64,000 nucleotides of DNA from Sphagnum compactum. Taxonomy: Eukaryota; Bryophyta; Sphagnopsida; Sphagnales. This document shows positions 39,580-52,060 of the stretch, one piece after another. Positions within the stretch are counted from its first letter, which is position 1; each line of letters starts with the position of its first letter. Location: contig OZ234497.1 of the NCBI GenBank assembly GCA_965153455.1, positions 1,550,001 through 1,614,000 of the forward strand, written 5' to 3'. Both the position numbers and the translations under genes were made by a program. The notes under the pieces are model-generated. The model had not been told where the DNA came from. It saw only the letters and a program-made list of their open reading frames with translations, and did not search any database.

Positions 39580-41546
39580 ATGGGGAAAAATATTCCAGAG
39601 GAAGCAGTTTCAGCAGATGGCAAGCCAGCCAAGGCAGTTGGGCCTTATGCAGAAGTGGACAACTATCTGCGAGGGCTGGCTGGAGCTGCTGAGGGCTTTG
39701 GAAATGCTGCCATTGGAGGTTTGCATGGTGAAGTGTACTATGTCACCTCCCTAGCTGGTATTTGCACACTACCCACTCCCAAATCTGGAATGGGCCTCAT
39801 GCAAATGTCTGCATCTACTTCCTTCACTATCTTGGATGTATTACTTCATAATCTTCCATCCTTCTGAGAGTTTGATCAAAGTTGGATCAAGCTTTGAAGT
39901 GAAGAAAACAGGATCTACAAATTTTAAGTTGGTGTATCAGATGTTTTCTTGTGATACTGCACAGATGATGGTCCAGGAAGCTTGCAGGAAGGCTGTCGAA
40001 GGAAAGAGCCACTATGGATTGTTTTTGAAGTGTCCGGCACTATTGTCCTATCCAGCTACTGCCGTGTTGCTTCATTCAAAACTATTGATGGGCGAGGTCA
40101 ACAGATTAGAATCACTGGGAAAGGTCTCCAGCTCAAACATTGTGAGCATATCATCATTTCTAATCTGGTGCTTGATGGTGGACGGGGCCCTGATGTTGAT
40201 GCAATCCAGATTAAACCCAACACAAAGCATGTTTGGGTAGACCGCTGCTCACTTTCAGATTTTGATGATGGATGCATTGACATTACACGTGCATCCACTG
40301 ACATAACTGTGTCAAGGTAGGCTTGAAAGGGACTCAACCAAATCGCAGATCTCATGGTCAATATGAAGGTTAAGGGTATTCTCCCTAGTATTCTACAGAA
40401 TTGATGAAGGGACATAATAAGTTAAGTGAGCAGTCTTGATTCTTACAAAGGATAATTTAGGAGGTAGTTCTGGGTTTTCCAATAAAGCCAGATAAGCCAT
40501 GGTGGCAAGAGAGCCTGAGAATGAGGGTTCTGGGAGGGACAGATGCCATTTCACAAACCACAATAAGACAATGCTGATTGGAGCTGACCCAAAACATGTT
40601 GAAGATCGATGCATTCGGGTTACAATCCATCACTGCTTTTTTGATGGAACCCGGCAGCGACATCCACGAGTACGCTTTGGAAAAGTTCACTTATACAACA
40701 ACTACACACGCAACTGGGCTGTGTATGGTGTTTGTGCCAGTGTTGAGGCTCAGGTACTGCTGCAGTAGAAAAGTTAAAGTCACGAATGAATTGCTTAACA
40801 TTTCTCCTCTAATCTGCAGATCAGTGTCATCTGAGTCCTCTATCATATGAACCGTCTTCAGCTGCAAATAGCCTGCATGTGTTCAGTGAAGGTGCAGTGA
40901 TCTATTTCCCCCCATTTGTATTTTCAGCAGATAGACTCTCTGATGTAAAATAACAGTGAGTTCTCCATTGGTGTTGGCGGAAAGTGTGTCTGCTAGCCAT
41001 CTGCTACAGCTTCTCAAGTAATATATTCATATATGTTGGCAGATTCTATCTCAATGTTGCATCTATGAAGCAGGCAATCAGAAAACAGCCTTTGAGTACT
41101 ACACTGAGAAGGTTCTTCCAATTCTTTGGCCCTTTTATCTTGGCTTTTCTCAGACATCTTGGTGTAAATTGTTGGAATAAGATTTACAGAATACTACAAG
41201 TATGCACATGATGGATTAGCTCATCATGCCATTGAATGCAGCATTGTCATTGGAGGTTTTGCAAACTAGTCATGTAGGCAGTGATTAACTGCTTGCTACA
41301 AATTGACAGGCTGCAGACAAGGACGTTGAAGCAAGTGGCAGTATATGCTCAGAAGGTGATCTTTTGTTGAGAGGTGCAGAGGGTTGGCAGAGGAACCCAA
41401 GTGTTGTTTTTCAGGCTGAAGCATATTATTCTCGGTGGACACTTGAGCAGGCAAATGATGAGTTGATGAAGAAAGTTTTGGCTATTGCAGGGTGGCAAAA
41501 TATTCCGAGACCCCCAGAAGCTATAAATGGGCATGCAAACTCTTAA
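39580..41546 (+). CDS. Pectate lyase-like protein (PL1 family), 5 exons
   Basis: Right-handed beta-helix enzyme expected to cleave polygalacturonate by Ca2+-dependent beta-elimination. Exons: 39580-39757, 39965-40316, 40543-40753, 41043-41111, 41310-41546; 348 aa. Hallmarks: DDGPGSL (60-66), SFKTIDGRG (96-104), DVDAIQI with Ca-binding aspartates 136/138, VWVDRCSL (149-156), DFDDGCIDIT (158-167), and RHPRVR (216-221), matching RxPxxR with catalytic Arg216. HLYNNYTRNWAVYGVCASVEAQ follows. There is no signal peptide, which fits the plant PLL subgroup with short N-termini rather than secreted wall lyases. An in-frame ATG at 39493 would add 29 residues (MCGCCGLRRR...) and is an alternative start. 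No broken frame was found. Confidence 0.9.
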
Positions 41547-42560
41547 CAACATTGGGTCGGCTACCAATATTACTGGACAAATTTCATTTCATTGGTACTA
41601 TGTCTACAGATACTTTGCTTTCATGCTACAGCCAAGTTTTGAGGGGCAAAGTTGCTGGTGAATGGATTTTCAAGTGTTCTGACCTACATTAACCATGGCA
41701 ACTATGGCTGCCAATAATATTTCTTGGTTTCAGTCTTCTCTTGGTGTTGATGGCATTTGCTGCTAATAGATTTACTACTTTTCTAACTCATAAGGATTTT
41801 GCATTTTTATGCAAATGTCTGATACATAGGTTGAGAAGTTGTGGAAATGTAACACTGAGGTTTACTATGAAAAACCCTGAAAGGGTATGCAAAATCTTCA
41901 TTTTTGAGGTCTTTTTTTAAATGAGAAGAGATTACTCTGGTAATCTGGCAAATTGAAGAGGTATACCGACGGAGATTGGGAATATCCCAAACATAACATA
42001 ATGGCTGCTATTTTTTGTTGATCCCAAATGTAAGATAATGTCTTCTAATTTTCAACCATTAATCCCCTCACTTTGACACTTTTGTAGTTTAAGAATGTTC
42101 AGCCTTGAAAATGAGACTCAAACAAGAATGAAAATTAAAAGCTTTTTTGAATAGCTATCTGGTTTGAAATTTGGTGTAGATGATGGTGCCTTAACAAGAC
42201 ATTTAAGTACAAATGTTCCATCACTTGGATGCTAGATGTAAAAATGCCCCCAAAATAAAGCAATCATCTCATACATACAACCAAAGAATCCAAAAATACA
42301 CAGATAGCTTGCACCCCAATTCCTCCAATCAAGTATCTCTATTTTTCAAACCAAAAGTCTTTAAAAGCATTTTCTTAAAAGCCATGCATATATGACCTAC
42401 CAAAATGAGTTGAAAAAGCTAGATTATCTTTCATATTTTGATATCTTAGCCCATAAGATTAAAGGGCTGTTTCGCTATTAATATTATAAAGTAGTGGACC
42501 AAATATGCAACTTGAGGGTGGGAGTTACATATAGTAAAGGACGTCGGGATGAAATGATCC
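41547..42560. other. Intergenic downstream of pectate lyase
   Basis: Presumed 3' flank then AT-rich DNA. No gene is seen. Confidence 0.55.
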
Positions 42561-42562
42561 TT

Positions 42563-42620
42563 TCCATCCATCCGTCCCGTCATCCATCCGTCCATCCGTC
42601 CAGTCCATCCGTCCCGTCAT
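42563..42620 (+). repeat. CCAT/CCGT microsatellite
   Basis: An irregular tetranucleotide array of (T)CCATCCGTCC words, about 58 bp, inside a small GC-rich island (42540-42710). Confidence 0.85.
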
Positions 42621-42714
42621 GGTCTGTTTACTCCGACGGGGCGGAGAAAACAGTGGAATACAGACGCAGCGTAGTGACACGGTCGAGGCTTTCGACCAGG
42701 CGCTAAAGAAATTT

Positions 42715-43600
42715 CAAATTAAAAAAGAAGAAGACAAGTTATTAATAACTAAATAAAATGAAAAAAAGTTGTAACAAAAAAGAAAAAAACAGAACAAATA
42801 TATATTTTTAAATGGAAAAAACTAGAAAAAAAATAAAAACAGAAAAACACTTTAACAATTAGAAACTTTTTTTAAACACTTAAACATGAAGCAAAATACA
42901 GTAAAATAAAGTAAAATAATCTTAAAAGAAATTTTAAAATAGATGACACAAAATAAGAAACAAAACAGAGAGCAAAAGAAAGAGAAAAAAAACCATACTT
43001 GAAAAAAAAATGAGGTTCGTCTTCTTTTTCCAAACTTCAAACCTGCATCTAATCAAAAAAAATACAAAAGTTTTTTCTAATTATTTTTATTATAAAACAT
43101 ATTAGAAAAACTAGAATGTTTTTGAAAAAGAAAATAGAAACAAAATAAATAAATAAACGCATAAAAATAGAAAAAAAAATGAAGATAGACAAAATAAGAA
43201 TAGAAAAAATTAAAACATGAAACAAACATAAACAAAAAAAAAGTAAAAACACAAAAACTATAATAAAGGAATGGAAACAAATGAAACAAGGAAAGGGAAA
43301 TACAGTAAAATAATTTTAAAAGAAAAAAAATTACAAAAAAGAAGAAACCAAATAAAGAGTAAAAAATAAGAAAAAATAAAACTTATAATAATGAAGAAAA
43401 ACCCTACTTGAAAAAGAATGAGGTGTGTCTTCTTTCTCCAAACTTGAAACTTGCATCCAAATAAACAAAAATACAAAAGTGAAAAAGAAACACTTTACTA
43501 TACAAAATAATAATAAAAACAGAAAACACATAAAAATAAAAAATAAGAAAGATAAAACGTTTTTAAAAAAACTAAAACATGAACCAAACATTGTTGAAAT
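42715..43600. repeat. A-rich, strand-asymmetric block with about 411-bp duplication
   Basis: The plus strand is dominated by A with some G and very few C. Two units share 'gaggt(t/g)(c/t)gtcttcttt.tccaaactt' (about 43012 and 43423), 'gcatc.aa' and 'aatacaaaag'. The Phe-rich minus-strand ORFs here are composition artefacts. Confidence 0.7.
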
Positions 43601-43608
43601 AACATACA

Positions 43609-43661
43609 TGTGCATTAGGCACACGTACCGTCAAATACATACACACCTGTGCATTAGGCAC
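43609..43661 (+). repeat. Short direct repeat TGTGCATTAGGCAC
   Basis: The exact 14-mer occurs at 43609 and 43648 with similar flanks ('acataca'), period 39. Only two copies. Confidence 0.8.
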
Positions 43662-44655
43662 GTTATTCAAACTAGTTTTTTATGAAAGAGAAATGGAATC
43701 AAATGCCTCTATTGAGTAACCCATGCTTAGAAACAAACAGGAATATCATCAATTGAATTTTTTTGGTTGTCTTAAATTGTCAATGGCCATATATAGTTTG
43801 ATGGGCAGTATATTCCAATGTTGGGTTAATATTATATACCAGCCAGGTCCTGATAGTGGGTACCTTGTAAAACTTGCATACCTATCAGCCAAATACTGTT
43901 ATGAAACATTTTGTGAAAGTTCATATTAGTTAAATATGTATAATAACGTGTATTTTTTCTTTCAATAGTGTACTAATATGAATGTCTTGACAAACAATAC
44001 CTGGAGTTATCAAGTATTCCATATCAATACAAAATTTATTTATTTATTCACTTCTTTTCACAAAGGAAATGTGAGCAAAATAAATGCATGCTTCTAGGTA
44101 TGCATATGAAAGGGATTTTTCACCAATACTAAGTTAAAATTTTAACACTCAATTGTCTGCACATAAGGGGAAAAATAGATGGTTCGAATTTCGCCTTATT
44201 TATTGCTACCCTCTCCAGTTTGGTTCATATTATATGTATGTACATGTATATCAGAGATTATTTTTTTTTGCAGAAGCTTTGCAATTTCAATATGTTCTTT
44301 CAGGTTTTCATTCATCCATTCCAATGGAAAACAATTTAACTAAAGGTCAGGATAATGAAGAACACTAGGAGCAACATTATTTTGATGCTGGTATTGTAAC
44401 GACTTATACTAAGGCGAGATGGGTATGACGATAGTAGACTCACCTATATATTATGGCACTTGCTAAGATGACAATGTCAATATGTGTCACATTTTCATGC
44501 AACCAAACTTTTTGTGTGAAATTCTCCTTAATATTTCTCAATTGTAAGACATAACACCCCCCTCTTGTATATTACGGAATTAATTAATTGTATATAAGTG
44601 GTAGGAGCCATATAATTTGAGGTTTTATGTGTATATAACGTATGTACCTAAGTGT
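43662..44655. other. AT-rich intergenic DNA
   Basis: No gene is supported. A segment at about 44380-44440 ('gatgctggtattgtaacgac... gatgggtatga') has a diverged partner at about 44968-45020, suggesting an old duplication. Confidence 0.45.
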
Positions 44656-44770
44656 CATAATGTTGTTACATTCAGGTTTTGAACTCATAATGTTGTTACA
44701 GTCAGGTTTTGAACTCATAATGTTGTTAACAGTCAGGTTTTGAACTCATATTGTTACATTCAGGTTTTGA
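44656..44770 (+). repeat. 30-bp tandem repeat, about 4 copies
   Basis: A unit containing CATAATGTTGTTACA then TTCAGGTTTTGAACT is repeated almost four times, with single-base changes and a small deletion in the last copy. Confidence 0.9.
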
Positions 44771-45095
44771 GGTACTAGAATTTCCCCTTTCAGAAAACCT
44801 TCTTTGGCAAAGACAAAATATCATTATAAGTATTATATGGAAATGGGTAGTAAGGATCTTGTGGATGATCTTGTAGATTTAGCATTATGCATTGATTTTC
44901 GTCATGTATATGATGCATCATAATGACATGCAATAGCCCTAAACCCACTGGGGGTACATGCTCTGATGCAGGTATTGCAGCAACTCATAATACAGTAGGA
45001 TGGGTATGAGATAGTATGACCTAAATTGGTCATATGGAGGCCAAATACAAAATACAAGGTTAGTATACCCACCCATGTATCCACAAATCAGGAAA

Positions 45096-45169
45096 AAGCT
45101 TTTTTTACTCCCAAAATTCGACAAGTACAGTCTCCAAACAAGCTTTTTTTACTCCCAAAATTCGACAAG
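45096..45169 (+). repeat. 30-bp direct duplication
   Basis: Identical 30-mers at 45096-45125 and 45140-45169 (starting AAGCTTTTTTTACTCCCAAA), separated by 14 bp, with further similarity beyond ('cagtct'). Recent local duplication downstream of the LEA gene. Confidence 0.9.
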
Positions 45170-45405
45170 AGCAGTCTAGTATCACTAGTAGAATTTCAAA
45201 GTCACTATACTCCTGCCTATCTACCTACAACACATCAAACCAAGCTCATTCAAGACCCTGATATCTTTGCAAATATATCCTCTGTATATCCGATCCAACA
45301 AAAAGAAACTTTGTATAGAAACAACGATTATGCAGTCGCTATTGAGCATGTAGTATGTTGTAGGAATTTGCTTAATTAGTTTTCAGGTAGATTTGGCCCC
45401 AAGTT

Positions 45406-46059
45406 TCAGGTGGATTTGGCCACATCCGAGAGCTCCGATTTAGTCTTGTACTTAGCCTCATCGATTTCAATACCCTCTTCCCGGGCTCGCTCCTCGCCAG
45501 ACTTGTCTTTGGTAGTCAGTCCCCCCTTCCGCCCCATCTCCTGGTAACCCTCCTTCCCCAGCTGTGCTGCTCGCGCCTGCCCACCTTTCCTTGCTCCCTC
45601 TATCAGACGCTCCTGTTGTTCATCCCAACACCCAAAACTTAACGACCAAACACTCCCTTACAAGTCTCTCTTCAATTTTCGAGTTCAAAAGACGTTCACA
45701 ATCATCAAAATGCAGTAACAGTGCCCCGGCATTGTCACTGTAAGAACGTCGGTCATCATCTCAGAACATGAATTCACCTGACAACTACATAGTGATCTTC
45801 AAAGTAGCTGCATGTCTTTGCAAGCGAATCTTGATATGGGTGCAACAAGCGAAATTATACGAACCTGGGCGTCTTTTGACATTCCACCCTTCGACTTGAC
45901 GTCCTCCTCAGACGGTTCCGGCTTGGATCCGTCGCTCTTGGTGAGTCCTCCCTTAGTAGCTCCCGTCTTGAGACGCATCTGCGCATCCTCAGACATTGGC
46001 CCCTGCTCCTCTTTAGTCTCTTTCACAGAAGTGTTCTTGGATTCCTTCTTCGGCGACAT
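45406..46059 (-). CDS. Em-like LEA_5 (group 1 LEA) protein, 2 exons
   Basis: A hydrophilic desiccation-protection protein. Exon 1 is 46059-45865 (65 codons, ending CAG/GTTCGT); exon 2 is 45612-45406, after acceptor AACAACAG; 133 aa in phase 0, with no Cys or Trp. Exon 2 carries the diagnostic group-1 20-mer [20 protein letters not shown] (75-94) and the Em C-terminal pattern [20 protein letters not shown] (104-123). The N-terminus is not the canonical Em start; instead it has [17 protein letters not shown] (22-38) and [17 protein letters not shown] (60-76), showing repeated MSxDAQ...KGG units across the splice junction. It was found from exon structure. The ATG chosen is the start nearest the hydrophilic region; an upstream in-frame extension looks unlike protein of this family. 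It is likely cytosolic or nuclear and ABA/drying-induced. Confidence 0.88.
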
Positions 46060-46390
46060 TCCGATGACAGCTTTTGGTGTCCGCAACGTTTGTACCAGCT
46101 CCAAATAACAAATATACCTCCTTAAATAACACTGCGCATGAACAGCGACTCTTGGTTCTGCAATGACCTTCAACTCTCAAGCCTAATGGGTAACTTTGAA
46201 GGACAAATTAACATACGAAAATTCTGGAGAGACTCAGAAAAACAAAACTTGAAAAGGGATTTGCATGAGCTGACAGACTGCAAGCTGACTTCCAGAAGGA
46301 GAAATTACAGAACTACGTTGCGTGAGAGATTGCATACAGCTGATGACGAAACTGAGAACATTGTAGATCGATAGAGGAGGTCCTCTCTCT

Positions 46391-46396
46391 CTTATA
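46391..46396 (-). promoter_or_regulatory. Candidate TATA box of the LEA_5 gene
   Basis: TATAAG on the minus strand, about 330 bp before the LEA ATG, in a GC-rich promoter-like stretch. It would imply a leader of about 300 nt. Confidence 0.35.
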
Positions 46397-46508
46397 GTTG
46401 CGCGGGGCAGAACCTTAACCGTATTGTGATGACAAAGCTGCTGCTGGATTGGCCCTTGATCGCCGCCATGGCTGCAGCAAGATGTGCGAGGTTTCCCGTT
46501 GGGACCCA

Positions 46509-46515
46509 ACGTGGC
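46509..46515 (+). promoter_or_regulatory. ABRE (ACGTGGC) in the LEA_5 promoter
   Basis: ACGTGGC, the classic abscisic-acid response element core bound by ABF/ABI5-type bZIP factors, lies about 115 bp upstream of the candidate TATA box. This is typical of Em/LEA promoters; regulation by ABA is inferred. Confidence 0.5.
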
Positions 46516-46559
46516 TGCGTCTGAGATCAACAGCTTGATGGCCATTGTGAACCAGCACC

Positions 46560-49500
46560 CACCAGGGCACCATCCATTGGATGCCCGTTATTACTCAGTT
46601 ATGGATGAACCTCAACTGAGTTAATATTTGGTTTCACCTTGGTAACCACTTCTGTAGGAAATAGGTCTCATATGTAGGTAGATAGGTAGGAAAATAGGTA
46701 ACTACTAAGCAGATGGTTTATACATAGGTAACAACTGTTTTTACTACCTACCTATTGAATACCTGCTTGTGGGGTTGTTAGTAGGTAGAAAGAAAAAGAC
46801 AAAATGCAACTGAACCATGCACCATGGTTAGCTAGAGACCTGTAACCCAACAGAAAACTGTTTCCTGACCACTTACCATTCATCCTTCATGGTGCACTGG
46901 TGTGTGCGAGTTTACTGTGGCCCAGCTTACACACCTAATAAGGGCCCTTCCTTTTTTAATAGGCAAAAATGAGGTTATTAATCACACACCCACTAATTTT
47001 GAGTACCCAAAAACTTCATTAGCCTGGAAAAAATGTAATTAGGCAACACTAATTATTTCCAAAGGAAAAAAAACCAAAACGTTTAATAGGCAGCAATAAT
47101 TCGATAAAAAAAGATTCAAGAATATTTTTCGAAGGAAACAAAATTATTTGTGCAGCACTAATTTAATCCCAAGAAAAAATATATAGTTATGAGGTAGAAT
47201 TAATTTAATCCAAGGTAAATAGGGAAACTGTTAATCTCACAGCATTGAATTAATCCTTAAAAAAAAAAAAAAAACAAAAAAAAAACAGAAAAAGTCTAGA
47301 GAAAACATTATTTCACAAAACTACTGTAAACAGCATATATACAACTTGTTGAAAGATTTTTCTTGTTTGTAGCATGGATGAACAACACAGGCGATTTAGG
47401 GTTTCAAGTAGGCTTAAACATGACTGTAAGCATTAATTAAGACCGCTTTAGAAAAACATGCACAAAAGTTCCAGGTGTTTGGATTAGAGTAAAACAGGAT
47501 TGGCACTAAGACACGTTTGCTTGCAAGGCTCGCGCGTAATAAATGAGACTTCGGCGCTGTGCTGTCGTCATTTCTTTCTTTCCTTAAAAACATACCCACT
47601 TTGATGTGATCACTTCTTGCACCCTAATTTAGGGTTTGCTTCTTTTTCCTAGCACCCTTACCAGGGATTCTTTTTCTTCCTCAATTTTGTGGGGTAACCA
47701 CGCTGGTGACCATCCATAAGAGCAATTAGCCAAATTTTGGCTACAGGTGAAAAGAGAAAAAGTAGAAAATTTTAAGAATTCTGCTGTATTTTGGCAACCT
47801 GCAGGAACCTACTATTGTCTAAATATGGAGATTTCAAAAACAAATCCTCTCAACTTTGGCGCTTCTTCTCACTTACAGAACGGGCCGGATTCTTCCTTTG
47901 TTATTTTAGGAGCCTCACCCACCTGAATTTGACCAGTCATTTCTAAAGCGTACCTTAGTCACAATTCAAAAATTACAAAATTTGAAACTCAAATTATGTC
48001 AAAGTATGTCAAAGTATGAATATGCAAAGTAACAAGAACTGATGAGTCTAAACCAAAAGCTCCAAGTGTGATAAGCTACAAGTGAATCAAGCTACAAGCT
48101 GCAAGTGAATCAAGCTCCAAGCTCCAACCACCTCCTCTCAAGTGTAAATCAGCTCCAAATATAAGATATGAATCACAAAAGATCAAGGAAAGCAAGTAGC
48201 AAAAATGCAGATTGAAAGAGAACCAGAACAAACAAAAAGAAAATCAAAACAAAATTTACATAGCTCGTATGAAAAGGCAGCCATTCGGGAAATAGGATCA
48301 AAGTTCCAAATCTAAAGCAACATATTTGCATCACAAACAACAATTGAAATAAGTTGAAAGAAAAATAACTAAATAATGTAACCTAAGATCCAAATTGTAA
48401 AAAAAGTTGAAAGCAAAAATTACCTTGCTCCATATGAGCTACGATATTGCATTGAGATACATCACACGCCAAAATAGAATGAAAAGAAACCTAGAATCAC
48501 AAGCTTTGCATCACAAGTTTTGAAAAAAAATTAGATAAACAAAATTATATTATTATATTATATTATATATATAGAACTACATGAAAGAATTGGAAAAAAA
48601 AGAAAAGAGACCATACCATGTTCATTGCCACATTGGCCATCAAACCTAGAACAGACCTTTCGCCACCATATTGATGGTTATCAGACAATTTTTCAAATTG
48701 TTGAAAACGTGACCAGAAACAATATTGGCATTAACAATGTCAAGGGGCTGATGACCGAAAGTACTTTTCAGCTTTTCTATGTGCTTTGGAAGGTTAACAT
48801 CTTGAAACATCTCATTCCAAAATTCATCATCAACATAAAAATTGAGAAGAGAAAACCAACACCAACCACAAAATTTCTTGACATTGGGACAAGAAGACTA
48901 GCACCAATAGGAAATTTGTTGAAGAAGAACACCATCAACAACAACAACACTAGTCATTGCAACAAAAACAGTACTAACTAAAAGTAGTAGCATAACTTTC
49001 ATGAGAAAAAACATGATTAGTAGGAGAATATCTTTCCTAAATCAAAACAATAGCAACAACCTCTAGTCAAGTACAAACACCAAAAGCACAAACATTTGCA
49101 AGATCAAAATTAACAACATCTTTCTTTTTAACAACACAAATCAAATCACAAGGATGCAGATTCTCGTCATTTTCAAGATGAACTTATTGCAAAAAATCCA
49201 TCTCCTCATTAAAAGCCTTGTTTTATGAAAGTGGACGATTGCCACATAATTTTCCATGGATAATGCATTACATAGCTTGGTCTCGAAGATGTTTATTGAT
49301 TTTATTGAACCTTGTAGACATTTTTTTTAAATGTTAGAAATGTACACACACATGAAAACCAAAATGGGAAGTCAAAACTTAAAACAAATTCATTCCTATA
49401 AAATTTTTTTTAAAAACCAACAAGCATAAATTGATCAAAACAAAAACATGCAAATAAATAGTAAAAAACTAATTTTCCATGTGATTGGTCACAATGACTT

Positions 49501-50506
49501 GTCACCTCCATACCATATTCGCAGGGAACGAATGTTTCTTCCATCCAAATAATGCCAACACCACAACCAATTTTGTTAAACATAACAAGTAAACTAATCA
49601 ACAATCAAGCGGAGATGATTGCGAGCAACAAGAATCAACGTAAACCAAACATCATAAAAAAACTTTCAATTTGATAACATGACTTATCAACAAGCCACAC
49701 AATCTGACGTTAGGCAGCAAGCTCCTTGAATGTTGAAATGATATTAGGAATAAGACAATTGACAAAAGGTCAATGTCCATTAGTACAACACTTGGTCACA
49801 TCAATGCACTAGTTCTTGGAAACACCATGGCAAAATCTCAAAATGAACCCCATAGGAAGCTGAATCAGAAAAAACTCTTCAAAGTCCACATTGCAAAGTT
49901 TGGTGCAGTTGCAGACGAAAAATTTCCTCATACAAAAATAACCAAATTTGATATTTAGACTTGACGAAAACGTCAACTAAAAAATCTCCTGTGCAAACAC
50001 CTTTCGCTCTCCTAAATAATAAACACATTTAATTTTTTTATGAACTTATGAACATCAATTTTAGAAGCTCGCAACACCACATCATTGCTTACAAGTTTAA
50101 CACAATTGTACCTTGCATTAGTGAATATATTGAAAGGGATAGCTAGAGCTACACTGGGTTCAGTATTGCGTTGGTTCTGCCTTTACTTGATCAATCTCCT
50201 AATCCTTTTTTTATTAGAGCATGGATGCTACCATGGCACCCAAAAAAGTTTAGGAAAAACCTAACATGATGTACATATTAGACATAAATGATTTTTATTG
50301 AACCAATAAATACAAAAAAAAAGAATTAAAAGGAGGGGGGGAAAAAAATAAAAAATTGTACATGGTTGGCATGTACATGCAACCATCCTTCTCTGTAACC
50401 TAAAGAACAAACAAAAAAAGCATATCAACAAGACCTTTTATAGACTCCTCCTTCTTAGATAGATCTACAACATGGTGGTTTCATAACCACGAAAGTGCTG
50501 CCATTC
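46560..50506. other. AT-rich intergenic DNA
   Basis: No supported gene. Irregular GTAGGT-type simple repeats occur on both strands at about 46670-46795, A-rich tracts near 47260, and decayed low-complexity sequence up to 50.5 kb. The ORF at 48625-48981 is unrecognised and low-complexity at its end. Confidence 0.55.
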
Positions 50507-50764
50507 ATTAAAGGTTTTTTTCACCCAAACTTCAACACATTTGCTAACAATAGAAAAAAACTGGAAAAAAACAACTACCATTTGCAATTATATTCTAGTT
50601 GCAAAAGACATTTGCTACTAAAAATTGCTTAGTTGCATTAGACAAGTTGCATAAGACACTAGTTGCAAATGTGGATGAAGTCAATGGTCAACAAAATACT
50701 TCACCATTTGTATATTATTATATGCCATTTGTATATTACCATAATAATCAACAATTTACCTAAT

Positions 50765-50868
50765 GACACGTGGCAAATGAAAAATGTTTGAAATTTTTTG
50801 TTTTAAAAATAGATGGTGGATCTTTATCATCTATTTTTTATGGTTTTAAAAAATCGTGACACGTGGCA
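50765..50868 (+). promoter_or_regulatory. Two G-box/ABRE motifs GACACGTGGCA inside element A
   Basis: Exact 11-mers at 50765-50775 and 50858-50868. A third exact copy is at 62589-62599 in element B. CACGTGGC is a canonical bZIP/bHLH binding word. In repeat DNA it may be inert. Confidence 0.6.
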
Positions 50869-50929
50869 TGATACGAATATGCCATGTGGCATTTTGAATT
50901 TTGGTCAAAATAAATTAAAATTGATATTT

Positions 50930-51065
50930 AGGTGGGTAGGTGGGGCTAGGTAGGTAGGTATGTAGGTTAAACTAGATAAGTACGTAAGTGGGACTAGGTA
51001 AGTAGGTAGGTAGGTGCGGCTAGGTAGGTAGGTAGTTGAGACTATGTAGGTAGGTAGGTAAGTAT
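50930..51065 (+). repeat. GGTA microsatellite
   Basis: An irregular array of (TAGG) words with GTGGGGCTAGG, GTGGGACTAGG and GTGCGGCTAGG interruptions, suggesting a longer unit of about 35-40 bp built on GGTA. Confidence 0.85.
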
Positions 51066-51339
51066 TTTTAATTTGTTATGGGTTTAACCTTTAAGGTTAA
51101 ACTCCTTAAAGGGTTAAGCACTTTTGATTGGCTCATCCTAATTGGCATGTGTTTTTTATGTGAAAGTGTACGACAAAACCTCTTCATTATATAATTCTCA
51201 AAATGTAAGTGGAGGACAAAACATATGGGATAAAAATTGAAGTTGCAACTTAGTTGCAGACTAAACTACAATTCAAAAGTTTATCTCATATCTTTTGTCC
51301 TCGTTTTAATTTTGTAAATTATATAATAAGTATATAAGT

Positions 51340-52060
51340 AAATAACAAATTATTTAATAAGCTAATTAATTATTAATTAATACTTATATCATAATCAATT
51401 AACTAATTCATTTAGTTATAAATTGCTAATTCGTAATTCATATATAGGAAAATAATGACTGAAATAATAACTAATTAACCTATAATTAATTATTAATTAT
51501 ATTTAACGAAATTATTAATTAAAAAATTTAAATAAAAAATTTAAATAATGAAATACAATTTTTTAATCAGTAATTAATATTTAAATAATAACCAACTAAC
51601 ATAATGGTTATACATAAATATCTAATAATTCAGAAATCAAAAAATGAAAGATGAAAATACTAGATAAATACTAATTTATTAACCAATTTTATAGTTATGA
51701 GTTATTAAATATAATTTCATAAATAATAACAAATCAACAAATTAATTATTATATATATATGAATTAATTAACTAGCTTATTAGTTATAACATTTCATTAA
51801 TGGTTTTGAAATAATCAAATAAATAATTAAATTTCGAGGTATAATAAATTATTAGATTATTATGAATTCTTGATTAAAATTTCTTGAGTAATAATAATAA
51901 CATTCATTAATTAATAATTAATAATTCACCAAAATTAATTAATGAGTTAATTATAAATTATCGATGAATAGTTCATAAATATATTGAAAAATAATTAAAA
52001 TAATATTACATTAACCACTATGAATTAAATATTTATAAATTAATTAATTAAAAATATATA
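51340..52060. repeat. Extremely AT-rich palindromic core
   Basis: About 700 bp of TAAT/ATTA words with many short palindromes (TTAATTAATTATTAATTAA and similar) and almost no G or C. The counterpart in element B is about 59520-60180. Confidence 0.75.

Noticed and set aside
40098-40690. Minus-strand ORFs across the pectate lyase exons
   Set aside because: Antisense shadows of exons 2 and 3; no motifs on that strand.
42852-43685. Minus-strand Phe-rich ORFs resembling membrane proteins
   Set aside because: Caused by the A-rich plus strand (TTT codons). Hydrophobicity is a composition effect.
44150-44200. GGTTCGAATTTC, a tRNA T-loop-like word
   Set aside because: No matching acceptor stem, D-arm or anticodon arm could be drawn upstream.
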